Shown in pieces: positions 23,771-34,025 of a stretch of 64,000 nt of DNA (position 1 is the first letter of the stretch; every line of letters begins with the position of its first letter). Under the pieces are notes generated by a model. That model was not told the DNA's origin and ran no database searches. It worked only from the letters and a program-made list of their open reading frames with translations. The stretch is from Diploptera punctata (Eukaryota; Arthropoda; Insecta; Blattodea; Blaberidae), in assembly GCA_030220185.1 (NCBI GenBank), contig JASPKZ010004568.1, positions 713,501 to 777,500 of the forward strand. Direction: 5' to 3'. The translations under genes and the position numbers were made by a program.

Positions 23771-23942
23771 TATTCAGAATGTTAAAAAGGAGGATATAAT
23801 GGATTATGGTATAGTCCATTACCGAGGAGAATGAATTGAAGTTGATAAATTTCATGTGAAACTCGACAGTGATAGGTTGTAAATCAAAATTCATTGAAAC
23901 GTGAATGGTCATTGACTCACATTTGGGGCTTGAATTAAGTAG
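23771..23942. repeat. Unclassified interspersed repeat R2, first copy
   Basis: This shares with 58430-58597 the blocks ttaaaaaggagga, ggttgtaaa, caaaattcat, tgaaac, and catttggggc in the same order over about 170 bases. No coding capacity and no clear ends. Confidence 0.6.
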
Positions 23943-24436
23943 TAATTGAAAGAAGTTTAATTGTGAATGAAAATTTTGATGAAAAGTTTGCTGATATATA
24001 ACTTAAGTTCTATCAGGTGGCGGGACACTATATATAATTTATAGAAAGAAATAAAGTGTTAAGTGAGATTTAAACAGCATCAGTGTGCTCATGGACGCCG
24101 AAATAACGTAAAAAAACCTGGTCATCTGTGTCAATATATCACCACTTTAAAAAATATTCACCGATGAATAACATGTTAATTCATGGAAGAATTTTTTTTT
24201 TTCGTTCAGGTGGTGGGACACTACTTCAAAACAATTGGTAATTTTTAATCTCCTTAACAGAAATATGGAGTTTAATATTTAATAATTGTACTTAAAACGT
24301 ACGGATTTTTTCCGGTAACTGATGTAACCGCTTCATGTTTTACAGTGTGAGAGAAAAGTATTAACCTTTGTAAATTTTATTTGAACCAGCAATTTTGTGG
24401 TCGGCTATGTATATATATATCTATATCCATGCATAG

Positions 24437-24728
24437 TAATTCTGCCCGAGGGCAGGTCTTTCACTGCAATCACAGCATTTTCATGCTATGCTTGGCACTT
24501 TATTAGGGAATTATAAGTGTGGTAGTTTCCTGTTGCTTTCCACACCGGTGAAGTATGATGATGATGGCCGGATGAATTTCAGGGACCGTTGGGCTCTGAG
24601 CGTCCTGATATTTGTCTTACAGGTGAGAAAAATCCCCGAAAAAATCTCACACAGGAGCCTGCCCCAACCAGGAATCGAACGCGGGCCCGCTGCGTGATAA
24701 GGCAGCACGCTACCTCGACAACTCAGCA
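24437..24728 (-). repeat. SINE S1, near full length, minus strand
   Basis: It reads on the minus strand as tRNA-like head (B box near 24680, anticodon region TTATCACG), body and tail. The tail hairpins are altered: the first is shortened and the second has a CTCG loop (CTGCC-CTCG-GGCAG at about 24440-24455). It sits directly before a (TG)n(TA)n tract. Confidence 0.85.
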
Positions 24729-24796
24729 GTGTGTGTGTGTGTATATATATTGAGAATACTACATGTATAAGAAAATTGTATGTTTGTCTTGGAATT

Positions 24797-24870
24797 CTTG
24801 GGTAGCTCAGTTGGTTAGAGCGCTAAAGGTACAGACTTTAGAGACTCGAGTTCAAATCCCGACTCAAGCA
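24797..24870 (+). tRNA. tRNA-like sequence, array unit 1
   Basis: It can fold as a tRNA. The acceptor pairs CTTGGG with CTCAAG (one G-T), the D arm is GCTC/GAGC, and the anticodon stem is TAAAG/CTTTA. The 7-base loop is GTACAGA; by position the anticodon would be ACA. The T arm is TCGAG/CCCGA with loop TTCAAAT and one mismatch. The B box GTTCAAATC fits the consensus. The G before T33 and an ACA anticodon are unusual, so it may be a pseudogene or promoter module. A T-rich run (ttcttttttc) after it could terminate polymerase III. Confidence 0.55.
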
Positions 24871-25003
24871 TTCTTTTTTCTTTTCATATCATATTTGCCT
24901 TCATTGCCAAATGTCAAAAACATATTTATAATATCTATATATACAAGCGTTACTCCTATAAAGTAAATATTCTCTTTAATAATTTGCTTAACTGTTAGGT
25001 TAG

Positions 25004-25017
25004 CCGCTAGATGGCAG
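25004..25017 (+). promoter_or_regulatory. CTCF-like motif in array unit 1
   Basis: ccgctagatggcag matches the CTCF core CCASYAGRKGGCRS at 13 of 14 positions. Binding is not shown; the motif may be only part of the repeat's own sequence. Confidence 0.3.
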
Positions 25018-25098
25018 TTGAATGATATTTCCGCTACCTCTTGTGTGAATTGAGAATACTACATGTATAAGAAAAAATTGTATGTTTTTCTTGGAATT

Positions 25099-25172
25099 CT
25101 TGGGTAGCTCAGTTGGTTAGAGCGCTAAAGGTACAGACTTTAGAGACTCGAGTTCAAATCCCGACTCAAGCA
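25099..25172 (+). tRNA. tRNA-like sequence, array unit 2
   Basis: Identical over 74 bases to units 1 and 3. The T-rich run downstream is cattattttttc. The flanks of this unit differ from unit 1 at about seven positions plus one indel, which makes the identity of the tRNA-like part stand out modestly. Confidence 0.55.
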
Positions 25173-25305
25173 TTATTTTTTCTTTTCATATCATATTTGC
25201 CTTCATTGCCAAATGTCAAAAATATATTTATAATATCTATATATACAAGCGTTACTGCTATAAAGTAAATATTCTCTTTAATAATTTGCTTAACTGTTAG
25301 GTTAG

Positions 25306-25319
25306 CCACTAGATGGCAA
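25306..25319 (+). promoter_or_regulatory. CTCF-like motif in array unit 2
   Basis: ccactagatggcaa matches CCASYAGRKGGCRS at 13 of 14 positions. Two positions differ from unit 1; one restores a consensus base and one loses it. Confidence 0.3.
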
Positions 25320-25400
25320 TTGAATGATATTTCCGCTACGTCTTGTGTGAATTGAGAATACTACATGTATAAGAAAAAATTGTATGTTTGTCTTGGAATT

Positions 25401-25474
25401 CTTGGGTAGCTCAGTTGGTTAGAGCGCTAAAGGTACAGACTTTAGAGACTCGAGTTCAAATCCCGACTCAAGCA
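25401..25474 (+). tRNA. tRNA-like sequence, array unit 3
   Basis: Identical to units 1 and 2. This unit is cut short after the T-rich trailer and lacks the CTCF-like motif. Confidence 0.55.
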
Positions 25475-25494
25475 TTCTTTTTTCTTTCTTTCAT

Positions 25495-25497
<3 letters not shown>

Positions 25498-25535
<38 letters not shown>
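25498..25535. repeat. (TA)n microsatellite
   Basis: An uninterrupted alternating TA tract that ends the tRNA-like array. Confidence 0.95.
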
Positions 25536-25538
<3 letters not shown>

Positions 25539-25539
25539 G

Positions 25540-25642
25540 AAGCTAGCACACCTACAATTCCCTAGTAAAGCTAGAAGCAAAGCATGAAAATGCTATGTTT
25601 GCAGTAAAGGACCTGCCTTCGGGCAGAATTATTATGGATGGA
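25540..25642 (+). repeat. SINE S1, 3' tail fragment
   Basis: This matches the S1 tail from agctaccacacc onward. The TTCG hairpin (CTGCC-TTCG-GGCAG) is intact near 25611-25624; the outer part of the first hairpin is mutated (ctagaagcaaagcat). Confidence 0.8.
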
Positions 25643-26278
25643 TTTGTATATATTGGAGGAGTTACAAAATACATAATTTCAGTTTTATTTTGTAATAAAT
25701 ATTAGTCACTAATTATATAAAATCAAGGTAACTGACGCTACATCTAACTTTCTTTTAGGATGTAGGCGCATGAAAATCTATTTATTAGTCCCTAACCCTC
25801 TTTGGGAAGCAGGGAAGAAATTGTAATTATCGTGTGGTATGTCAAATTATACACCTAACGATTTATTTTTTTAATTATTCTGTTAAAAGTAATTAATTAA
25901 ACAAATATAGGCTATGTAATAAAATAAAATGTCAATTTAAGAGTTAATTAAATTGTTTGGTATACTTTGGGAAAATCAAGCATGACGCTTTCTGCAGTTA
26001 ATTTTAATTTCGTGTTTCAGATAAACCCTCTATTATAATGGTTGGATTTCGCTGATATTTGGATAATACCTTCCTCGGTTTATTTTAGTAGAATATACTA
26101 TATATCATTGATAACAGAACATTGCAACCGTTAGAGCGATTGTAAATGTCCATTTCAGGTTAACATTCACGCCAATGGTCCGGCAGTCCTGGTTTCCAAA
26201 CTCGACCTTCCTTTTCGTAATCAGTAGCTGTGCGAGGTTTGGTTTCGATGAAAGAGAAATTGCGGCCACCAAACTCAA
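25643..26278. other. Unassigned DNA
   Basis: About 640 AT-rich bases with no recognised feature. Confidence 0.4.
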
Positions 26279-26309
26279 AAGACACACACACACAAACACA
26301 CACACACAT

Positions 26310-26351
<42 letters not shown>

Positions 26352-26373
26352 GTGTGTGTGTGTGTGTGTGTGT
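26279..26373. repeat. Compound palindromic microsatellite (CA)n(TA)n(TG)n
   Basis: CA repeats, then about 20 TA units, then TG repeats. The tract is close to self-complementary and could extrude as a long hairpin. The ORFs across it on both strands (runs of THTH, IYIY and VCVC) are artefacts of the repeat. Confidence 0.95.
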
Positions 26374-26871
26374 TGGCCGTGATCATTTTCGGCGTCTTTT
26401 CGTGAGAACAACCCCAGTAGTCTCATTCTTTCGGAATTCGCTAAGACAAAATTGATTTGCTGGAGTATGAATATTTATCATTTTTATTTATAGAAAGTTT
26501 TTATTATTTTTGTACGATTTATACAGAACTACTACATTCACTTAACAGTTAGAAATTAAATCAATATGTGATAATGAAACATAGTAATTTTATAACATAA
26601 TACAATCGCTCACAATAATCTTGAATTACTTACAGGGTGAGTAAGAATGAAGTATCTCACGTTTCGAAGTGAAAAGGTTTAATAATACTTTCATTCGTCG
26701 TTGAGAGGAAATAAATATGCTAGGTTCCTGGAATTAAATCCTATTCGACTATCTCATCCACCAAACACGTTTTACTGTTTTAAATCTATTTTAAGCAAAT
26801 AATTCCAGAAAACATAGCCGATACTTTTGGCAAGAAACTACTAAGAATTTATTTGCTCTACCAAATGAAGT
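26374..26871. other. Unassigned DNA
   Basis: About 500 bases, no recognised feature. Confidence 0.4.
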
Positions 26872-26963
26872 GATGAGGGGAAGAAGTTGAAATATTTTCT
26901 GTTCGAGGGCAGCACTAATTAACTGAAACAGAAGGGTCCACATTACCCAAACTTCCCTACAAG
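26872..26963. repeat. Unclassified interspersed repeat R1, first copy
   Basis: This shares tgaggggaagaagtt, ttctgttcgagggcagcac, aatta and gggtccac-attacc with 43009-43116. No ORF. Confidence 0.65.
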
Positions 26964-27796
26964 GTAACACTTTGCAAGAAAGAATTTAAGAAAAATATTA
27001 TTTGATCTACCATATGAATTGATACAGAAACATTAAAAAATTAGGTATACTATATCCTGTCATTTGCAGTCTATTCAATTAATTTAAATTCCTACATTAA
27101 AATTAATTATAAAACCTTTTATGCTTGTGTCCGCCATACTGCCAAGTCGAGGAATGAGATGCTATGAAGTACCTACGATTAAAGGGATGTGATAGGCAAG
27201 GATGCCGGCTGAACATCATTTCTGAGATTGAACGAAAATAGATGGTCTAAGCGTGGATACGTTCTAGAATGAAGCTTGTGACAGTAAAACATGGGAGACA
27301 CCCCGAGAAAACCTACCTCGAACTACAAATGATACTCGCATGATCGGCACGCAACATCGAGACGCAGATGTGAAAGGCAAAAGTATAACCATTTGCTCCT
27401 AGACCCGCCCCATCTGTTAAAATAACATACAATAATTCAATTAAAATTCACGACCTAAACAATATCTTATTAACAAAATATTTGATCTTTAGAGGTACGT
27501 TTTCTGAGTCTGTAGCCGTATATACTTAAGGAACGTTAAAAGATGCAAGAAATAAGGGATTAACTACAAATATAACTTGAATGACAAATGAAGGAAATCA
27601 AATGAATTGGTATTAACAATTCTGAAGAATCGATGAAAACCGCATTTCTGGAAATTCTTGTACTACAAACCTCAGGGTAAAAAACATTAGGGAGACCAAA
27701 ATTGCCCTCCAATGAAGAACGACCACATGTTACAATACAAGGATGATGACAATGTGTGGAGATAATGATGAGGGAAGTATGCTAAGAAAATTAAGT
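26964..27796. other. Unassigned DNA
   Basis: About 830 bases without a defensible feature. The ORF 27687-27932 on the minus strand mostly overlaps this and a LINE 3' end and is not a gene. Confidence 0.4.
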
Positions 27797-27891
27797 ATTT
27801 TTCTTCTTCTTCGTCGTCACACTTTAGGCTTTTTGCTAGGCTGTTCTGGCTCCAAAATGCTGCTATTTCCATAGTTTCTTTGGTCTTCCAA
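27797..27891 (-). mobile_element. Probable 3' end fragment of a GAT-tailed LINE
   Basis: On the minus strand it reads tggaagaccaaagaaactat, then cagcctagcaaaaagccta, then a degenerate GAC/GAA triplet tail. This parallels the end of the LINE at 55075-56402 (GRPKHRW codons, gcc-rich palindrome, GAT repeats). Confidence 0.4.
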
Positions 27892-28844
27892 GAAAATAAA
27901 GTAAGAGTAAACTTTAAAATATCTAAACACATCCAAATATCCCAATGAAACCATCTCCAAAATTAAATCCGTGAGTTCTGGAAAATGTAAATAAAAAATT
28001 AGAGTTTAAATTAATGAGATAATTTTTTTTTTGGGTTACCTGAGTTTAAAATCTCAGTATTTAAGTGGCATTAACACTGCAGTAGCTGAACTTTGTTTTC
28101 AGTAAAGTACGATATTACTTCACTCACGTGCATTATAAATTATTCTACAAGGCGAGATTCTATTATGTTTTGCCTCAAGACAAAGAATTTGTAAAGACTT
28201 GTAGCTGGCCTAGTCCGTAAATAATTTAATGATCAGGAAGGCGGAGGGTCGCGTGGTACGAGGGTCAGTAAAAGCTGAGGATCAACATAAAACCCGTGAA
28301 AGGGCTTACAAAAAGCATTCCATTAGGAGAGTAAACGTGAATCAGCTAATGGGGGCGATGTGCCTCATTACCATAAGTCACTCAGCCCTTCCTCTTGTTT
28401 ATTCATATCGTTCCTGTAAGCATAGTTCCTGTGCAAACCTAGTAAACCCTTCAAATTATATCGCACAAATGTTAATAAAAATATTAAATTTGCTTTTCAT
28501 CATAAATTATATTCCGTCACCATCTAGCTATGTCCAGGAGTCATTAAACATTTTTAACTGCGTAAATATATAACTATGTCTTTAAGTTAATTTATCTCTT
28601 CCTCTTTATTGTCTCCCTCTCTATTTCTCCCTCTCTCTCTCCCTATTCTAATTTAACCTCTTCCGTATTCACGCTTCCCAGGCTTCACACAAACACGATA
28701 TGATGGGGGAGAATTCACCCTGGATCACTTATATAACTTTTTACAATAAAAGAACATTCCGACATCGTAGGACGAGTGATAAACTAAGTGCATAACCATT
28801 TCCTAGACAACGCTAACATTTAATCAATAAGCACCATTCACCCT
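27892..28844. other. Unassigned DNA
   Basis: About 950 bases. A C/T-rich stretch lies at about 28600-28650. The ORF 28229-28573 has no recognisable motif. Confidence 0.4.
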
Positions 28845-29025
28845 TACATTTATACTGAATAATGCCAATATGGCGTAGATGATTGTGATGGTCAAATTTT
28901 CGTGCATTCGCCAATACATTTATACTGAATAATTACAATTTGAGGTAGGTTATTGTGATGGCCAAATATTCTCCTATTGACTCATACATTTATACTGAAT
29001 GATATCAATATAATGTAGACTAAAT
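28845..29025. repeat. Tandem repeat, period 70
   Basis: tacatttatactgaat begins at 28845, 28915 and 28985. Each unit continues with a caat-rich block and gattgtgatggtcaaat-like text; the third is partial. Confidence 0.85.
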
Positions 29026-29115
29026 ATTGTCAAAATATATTTAGGCTTTACATATTGCTTAACTTTGATATTAAAATTGAGAGAAAAACTGTAATAATAC
29101 TCATTGGGAATATAT

Positions 29116-29185
29116 CCTGACCGGGGATCAAACCCGGACCCGATGCAACTAAGTGTCTTCATTCCTATACCATCTTCTACGAAGC
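29116..29185 (-). repeat. tRNA-like fragment, possible SINE head
   Basis: On the minus strand a B-box-like GGGTTTGATCCCC lies within complementary arms (ccgggtttgatccccgg). Upstream is a weak A-box-like region. Too degenerate to assign. Confidence 0.4.
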
Positions 29186-29211
29186 TAATCGCGATATCAG
29201 CTTCTACATCT

Positions 29212-29499
29212 TGATGTGGGGTAATTCCTAGAATTAATTTGGTTATTATTTAGGACCACACAATAAGCATTTGTATACTGTTGTTTACGGTAACTCAAGG
29301 GTTGGCGGGTACAGGTACCTAGCGAAGCGAAAGTTATGTTTATCATAAAAATACAAATTTAGTTGACGTGTTGAATATGTTGAAATCTGCAAAACAATAA
29401 ATTTTGTTAAAAGGCATACTTGAGCCAATTTAAAACTTCCTTGGAAAATTAATATAAAATCCAAGAAATTGTATTGTTAACACAGTGTGGTTAGTAACT

Positions 29500-29557
<58 letters not shown>

Positions 29558-29801
29558 GTGGCTAGTGTATCAAATTGCAAGTATTCAGAGGAGCCTGTTA
29601 CTCCTATATTATGTTATTATTAATTTGTTATGAATATTGTGTTAATCATAAGAGGATAACAAATTAAACTCTTTTTAATTAATTACACAACTCATTGTTA
29701 CTGATCATCGAATTCCTTGTCCTTCACACCAGTAAAACCCAGAATGAAGCTTAATCTAAAAACACGCCCTGTAGAGACACTCGTGTTTATTTCCGGCTGC
29801 G
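29212..29801 (+). repeat. 5' LTR
   Basis: 590 bases starting TGATGTGGGG and ending GGCTGCG (the 3' copy ends GGCTGCA). It contains aataaa (about 29391) and a (CA)n tract (about 29502-29551) much longer than in the 3' copy. Point differences from the 3' LTR are scattered every 15-25 bases or so, so insertion is not recent. Confidence 0.9.
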
Positions 29802-29803
29802 AA

Positions 29804-29817
29804 TGGCGCAACCAACG
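29804..29817 (+). promoter_or_regulatory. Candidate primer-binding site
   Basis: TGGCGCAACCAACG begins two bases after the 5' LTR. It starts with TGG, complementary to the CCA end of a tRNA, in the expected place. I could not identify the tRNA. Confidence 0.55.
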
Positions 29818-30536
29818 GTGTGGCTGGAACAACAAATTAATCGCCGGGTGATAGACAAAAATTAATCAGACACAGAGTGATCGAGAAAACCAGGTGACAG
29901 TGACCAACACGACGCCAGATACAGTGTGGGTGAAAGATGAAAAGTTCGAGAAAGAAACGAGAATCAGCTGCAAACGCTGAGCTAGAAGAAACAGTGAATG
30001 GAAACAGAGGGAGATCCGATCGGCAGAAGACGGCAACTCTGAAGAAACCCTCGGACGCTTAAGTCAAAAATAAAATAAAATAAATGAAGATTAACATAAT
30101 GAACTAATAAGTGAAGGGTAGTAATATATATGTGATTTAATATAGAAAGGTAATATACGTCTTTAAATGAAGGATGTATGTATATTTGGAAATTCCATAC
30201 GTGAGATTTTTTGCTGTTTTAAATGTGTTACGAGCCAGGGATAAAGTTAGTTTTGCATTCTCCCCTTATGAAATATTATATAATATGATAAATAAGAATT
30301 GTTATTTTCTTGGGAATGTGATAATTACACGTGTTTGTATTTAAGTTGATTCATAATAAGAACAATTAAGGTAGTGAACTCCCTAACTGAATACGAGCAT
30401 GAATGAAATAAAATAAGTAATTTATAATATGTAAATTAATTTGAAGTGATAAGAATTAATCAAATAGTTATTTAAAAAGTAAATAATACTCAGAAATGAT
30501 AAGAAGTTGATTAGCGAAAAGTCAAAAGTTAGCAAT

Positions 30537-32547
30537 ATGGAAAATATTAATTTAAATAATGAGTTCGCGCAAGGACACGGCAGTATGGAATCTCCAATTA
30601 CAACTGATGTAAGTATAAATGAGGTTCATTGTGGAAGCTCCATATCGGTAACCCAAGAAAGTAATGAAAATGTCCCGAGTAATATTAATGAAACTCGAGA
30701 ATCGCCAATGCAAAATAGCTCCCAGATAAATTTTGAATATCTGATACAAGTAATACAAACGGCAAATCAGTAATTGAAATATGAATTAATTGGATCGATT
30801 GAGTCAGTAAGGACCGAAATGGAGCAAAACAAGATAATGAGAGAGAAATTAAACATAGTTGTATTCAACATGACCGAGAAAGTAGTCACGGTTGATAATG
30901 CAGTTCAGAGCCTCAGTACAGCAGTTAATCATTTAAAAGACGAAAACGAAACTGTCCAAGTTATACTGGCTAATGAGTCCACAGAACGAATGGAACAAAT
31001 TGAAAAAATGGGGGAGGAATTGACAAGCAAAATAAAGTATCAAGAAAATAAAATAAAGTCAATGGAAAATAACCAAAAAATAACCAAAAGAATCCGATAT
31101 AACGGTAAATAATCACATTGAAGAGATAAAGAGAATCGTGGAGGGAAATAATGAACTGGCAAATAAAAAATTATCAAGTTTCGAAGATGTAATGGGACAG
31201 GTACAAGGTGTGGACAAAAAATTAAATACGATTGCAGAAAAATTTAACAAATACTCACGCGAGGTAAAAATTAAGGCAAACAACTTGGAATTTTCGTGCT
31301 CGGACAATACAGAGGTTAGGAACGAACCAGCCGACTTAACCCCTGATAATATGCGAATGTTAAGTCCAGCAGTTCAAACCACTAGTGATATAGCAGAAAG
31401 AAGTGTAGGCCTATGTACAAGTCACACGATGCCCCAGTTCCAATCATATCTGTTGGATATACCATTGCCCAAATATGACCCCAAAGACGATGATAACCCT
31501 ATACAATTTTTAGAAGAGTTGAATAATTATTTGAAAATTAAAATGATCCCGACTCACCATTATATGTATGTAATCCGTAAGTGTCAGGTAAATCATGCGC
31601 TTAGTTAGGTAGAAGTGACCCTTACAAATGACACAGAGTATGAAACCTTTAAACGCGCGTTCCGCAACGCATTTTTTAATACAGAACGGCAGATGAGAAT
31701 CCGTAATGAATTGCGCAATGGTATATTCACAGGACATAACGGCGTTACATTCTCCGAGTATTTCCTGACGCTAGGGAAAAAGGCAAAACTGTTATCGCTC
31801 CCACCGTCTGAGGCTGAGTTAATACGGATGGCGATAAATCATTACCCAATATCAATAAAACCAAGCCTAATAGTTTCAAGAATAAGTGACATAAACAATA
31901 TGCTAGAATTACTTCAAACTTTGGAACCTATATATGTAAAGACGGGGGTAAATTATTGAGGACCGGAAGGAAATGGTACCGATGGGAATAAATTTGGTAT
32001 AGATAAACACCCTAGTAAGAACTTGACAGTTGACGTAGAGGCAAGTAGCAACGTCAAGGATAATTACAATTCCAGGGAGAATAGGTACGGTTCTAGGAAC
32101 GACAAGTATCATAAAATAAATGAAAACAGGAAATATAATAGACTAAATGAACACAGACGACCCACTAATAATGCAAATAGGCTAATATATATGTGTAGTA
32201 TAGGCGGGGGTGCTAAAGTACAGCATAGGCCCTTAGTAGATGGTAGAATTGTAGAAAATTGGTATATGCCTTATCGCGACACAGACATTAGAAATTATCG
32301 GATAAGTGATCACAGTTACGATAATCATGTAAGCCTAAATAATCGTAATTCTCAATATAATTATCAAGGAACTGGGAGCATGTCGAATAGAAATTATTCT
32401 AATGACACACTTGGCCTAAACTCGAACCCAGGACCCATACCTAATGCACAGGATAACCTTAGCGCCCATGCTGTCCCCTACGAGCCACGAATAAGAACTA
32501 ATGAAAGTCGCGATTTAGGAGATTGTTTGGCGGATCCTTTAAACTAA
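30537..32547 (+). pseudogene. Gag-like protein of the LTR element, interrupted
   Basis: This would form the capsid-like particle of the retrotransposon. The first good ATG is 30537 (MENINLNNEF). An N-terminal part with heptad-like charged repeats follows (MEQIEKMGEELTSKI), probably a coiled coil. Then comes a capsid-like region: IPLPKYDPKDDDNPIQFLEE, FKRAFRNAFFNTERQ and FSEYFLTLGKKAKLLSLP, as in retrotransposon gag domains. The C-terminal part is Asn/Arg/Tyr-rich (NRNSQYNYQ), with no CCHC zinc knuckle seen. Breaks: TAA at 30771, a frame change near 31085-31095, TAG at 31606 and TGA at 31957; it ends with TAA at 32545. All but the second leave the frame unchanged, so the original was about 670 residues. 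This copy is non-functional. Confidence 0.75.
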
Positions 32548-33114
32548 TATCAGACTCACTTAACTATGACCGAAGTGATGTCCTTATCGTATCTTGTGAG
32601 CCCTTAAAACTGTCATCCCTCTGAATGTTAAAAAAAATATGGCATGGTGTGAATGTAACAGCAAGACGTATGAATTATGAAGTATTTAGTGAAACAGCAA
32701 GAGAATATCGTATAAAAAAAAGTTCAAATTAATAGAAATACCTATGTTTTTTTTCTTTAAGTGTAAATATAAATAAATCATACAGCTTAGTTTCTTCGGA
32801 ACTGACTCCAAGATAATCTAGCGTCCTCTCAATTTAAGTGCCTTAAAAATGTCAGCATTTTAATAAGAACAAAGAGTGAAGTGTAAAAGGAAAAAGTATA
32901 TAGAGAAGAGCACTATTCTATTATTAATGTAAGTATAAAGGTTTATAATTTGTTTTTATGTGTTAAGATTTAGAAAATGATTATACAAAGAAATTATTGT
33001 TAAGTGTATTGAAGGTAGTGTGTACCATGTTTTCAAAGAATGATCAGAAAGTGGACGTTGATTCAATAGAAAAAAGTATTCTCAATTTTGTGTCTTTGGA
33101 TCCAAGAGGCATTG
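32548..33114. other. Non-coding 3' internal region of the LTR element
   Basis: About 570 bases between gag and the 3' LTR, AT-rich, with no pol motif in any frame. A clear polypurine tract is not visible; aagaggcattg directly before the LTR is the nearest candidate. Confidence 0.5.
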
Positions 33115-33700
33115 TGATGCGGGGTAATTCCTAGAGTTAATTTGGTTATTATTTGGCACCACACAATAAGCTTTTGTATACTGTGGTTAACGGTAACTCA
33201 ATGGTTGGCAGATACAGGTACCTAGCGAAGCGAAGCTAATGTTTATCATAAAAGTATAAATTTGATTGACGTGTTGAATATGTTCAAATTTGCAAAACAA
33301 TAAATTCTGTTAAAATGAATAATTGAGCCAATTTAAAACTTCCTTGGAAAATTAATATAAAAGGCCAAGAAATTTTATTGTTAACAGAGTGTGGTTAATA
33401 ACTCATACACACACATACAGTGTGGTTAGTAGCTCCCATACACACACACACAGAGTGTGGCTAATTTATCATATTACAAGTATTCGGAGGAGTCTGTTGC
33501 TCCTATATTATATTATTATTAATTTGTTGTGAATATTATGTTGTTCGTAAGAGAATAACAAAATAAACTCTTTTTAATTAATTACACAACTCATTGTTAC
33601 TGATCATCGAATTCCTTGCCCTTCACACCAGTAGAACCCAGAAAGAAGTTTAATCTAAAAACACGCCATGTAGAGACACTCGTGCCTATTTCCGGCTGCA
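33115..33700 (+). repeat. 3' LTR
   Basis: 586 bases, TGATGCGGGG to GGCTGCA, alignable with 29212-29801 along its whole length. Its CA tract is short and split by a small duplication (gtgtggttagtagctc). Confidence 0.9.
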
Positions 33701-33704
33701 ATCT

Positions 33705-34023
33705 CAAGTGCATCACATCACTATGTGACCGAACCGATGATCTTTAAAATGTTCTAAGTAAGTTACAAAATATTCCTCAAGTGAAAAAATAATTGACGTT
33801 TGACATGATCGAACGCGTAATCATTAGTTGAAACAAATGCGTTGCCTGCAGTTCGTCAAAGGTGATACTATATGTGTTTGTGTCAACATTATCTTATCTA
33901 TCGTTTTGTTGAAAAACAGAAGTAAGTATGAGTATTGTCTGTCAAATGGAGACAACAAACTATCAGTTACGCCCCTCTCTTATTTAAGCATTCGTGTTTC
34001 TTATTCAGAGCAATTTAATTAAG
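33705..34023. other. Unassigned DNA
   Basis: About 320 bases, nothing recognised. Confidence 0.4.
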
Positions 34024-34025
34024 TA

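Larger units (their letters stand above)
24751..25497 (+). repeat. 300-bp tandem array, 2.5 units, each with a tRNA-like sequence
   Basis: Unit 1 is 24751-25050, unit 2 is 25051-25352, and unit 3 starts at 25353 and breaks off near 25497 in a (TA)n tract. Each unit starts tgagaatactacatgtataa, has the 74-base tRNA-like sequence about 46 bases in, then a T-rich trailer. Full units end with a CTCF-like motif and about 33 more bases. The array begins right after (TG)n(TA)n. Units differ by a few percent in their flanks, while the three tRNA-like parts are identical. The whole may be one composite mobile repeat. Confidence 0.9.
29208..33704 (+). mobile_element. LTR retrotransposon with only a gag-like region
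   Basis: The element 29212-33700 is bounded by two LTRs and by the 4-bp direct repeat atct (29208-29211 and 33701-33704). Between the LTRs are a candidate primer-binding site and one decayed gag-like reading frame. No protease, reverse transcriptase, RNase H or integrase can be read in the 3.3-kb interior. It therefore looks non-autonomous, either by deletion or by origin. The 4-bp duplication and gag style fit the Ty3/gypsy group; I infer this and did not verify it. Confidence 0.9.

Noticed and set aside
24751..25497. Hammerhead ribozyme in the 300-base tandem units (retrozyme idea)
   Set aside because: I looked for the CTGATGA and GAAA core in the right arrangement and did not find it.
26105..26426. 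ORFs with runs of THTH, IYIY and VCVC
   Set aside because: Translations of the CA/TA/TG microsatellite, open in several frames and both strands.
28229..28573. 114-codon ORF as a host gene
   Set aside because: No domain, no codon-bias signal visible by eye, and no support from a second exon.
28845..29025. Possible CRISPR-like array (three 70-base units)
   Set aside because: Units are contiguous and diverged with no repeat-spacer alternation, and the window is plainly eukaryotic.
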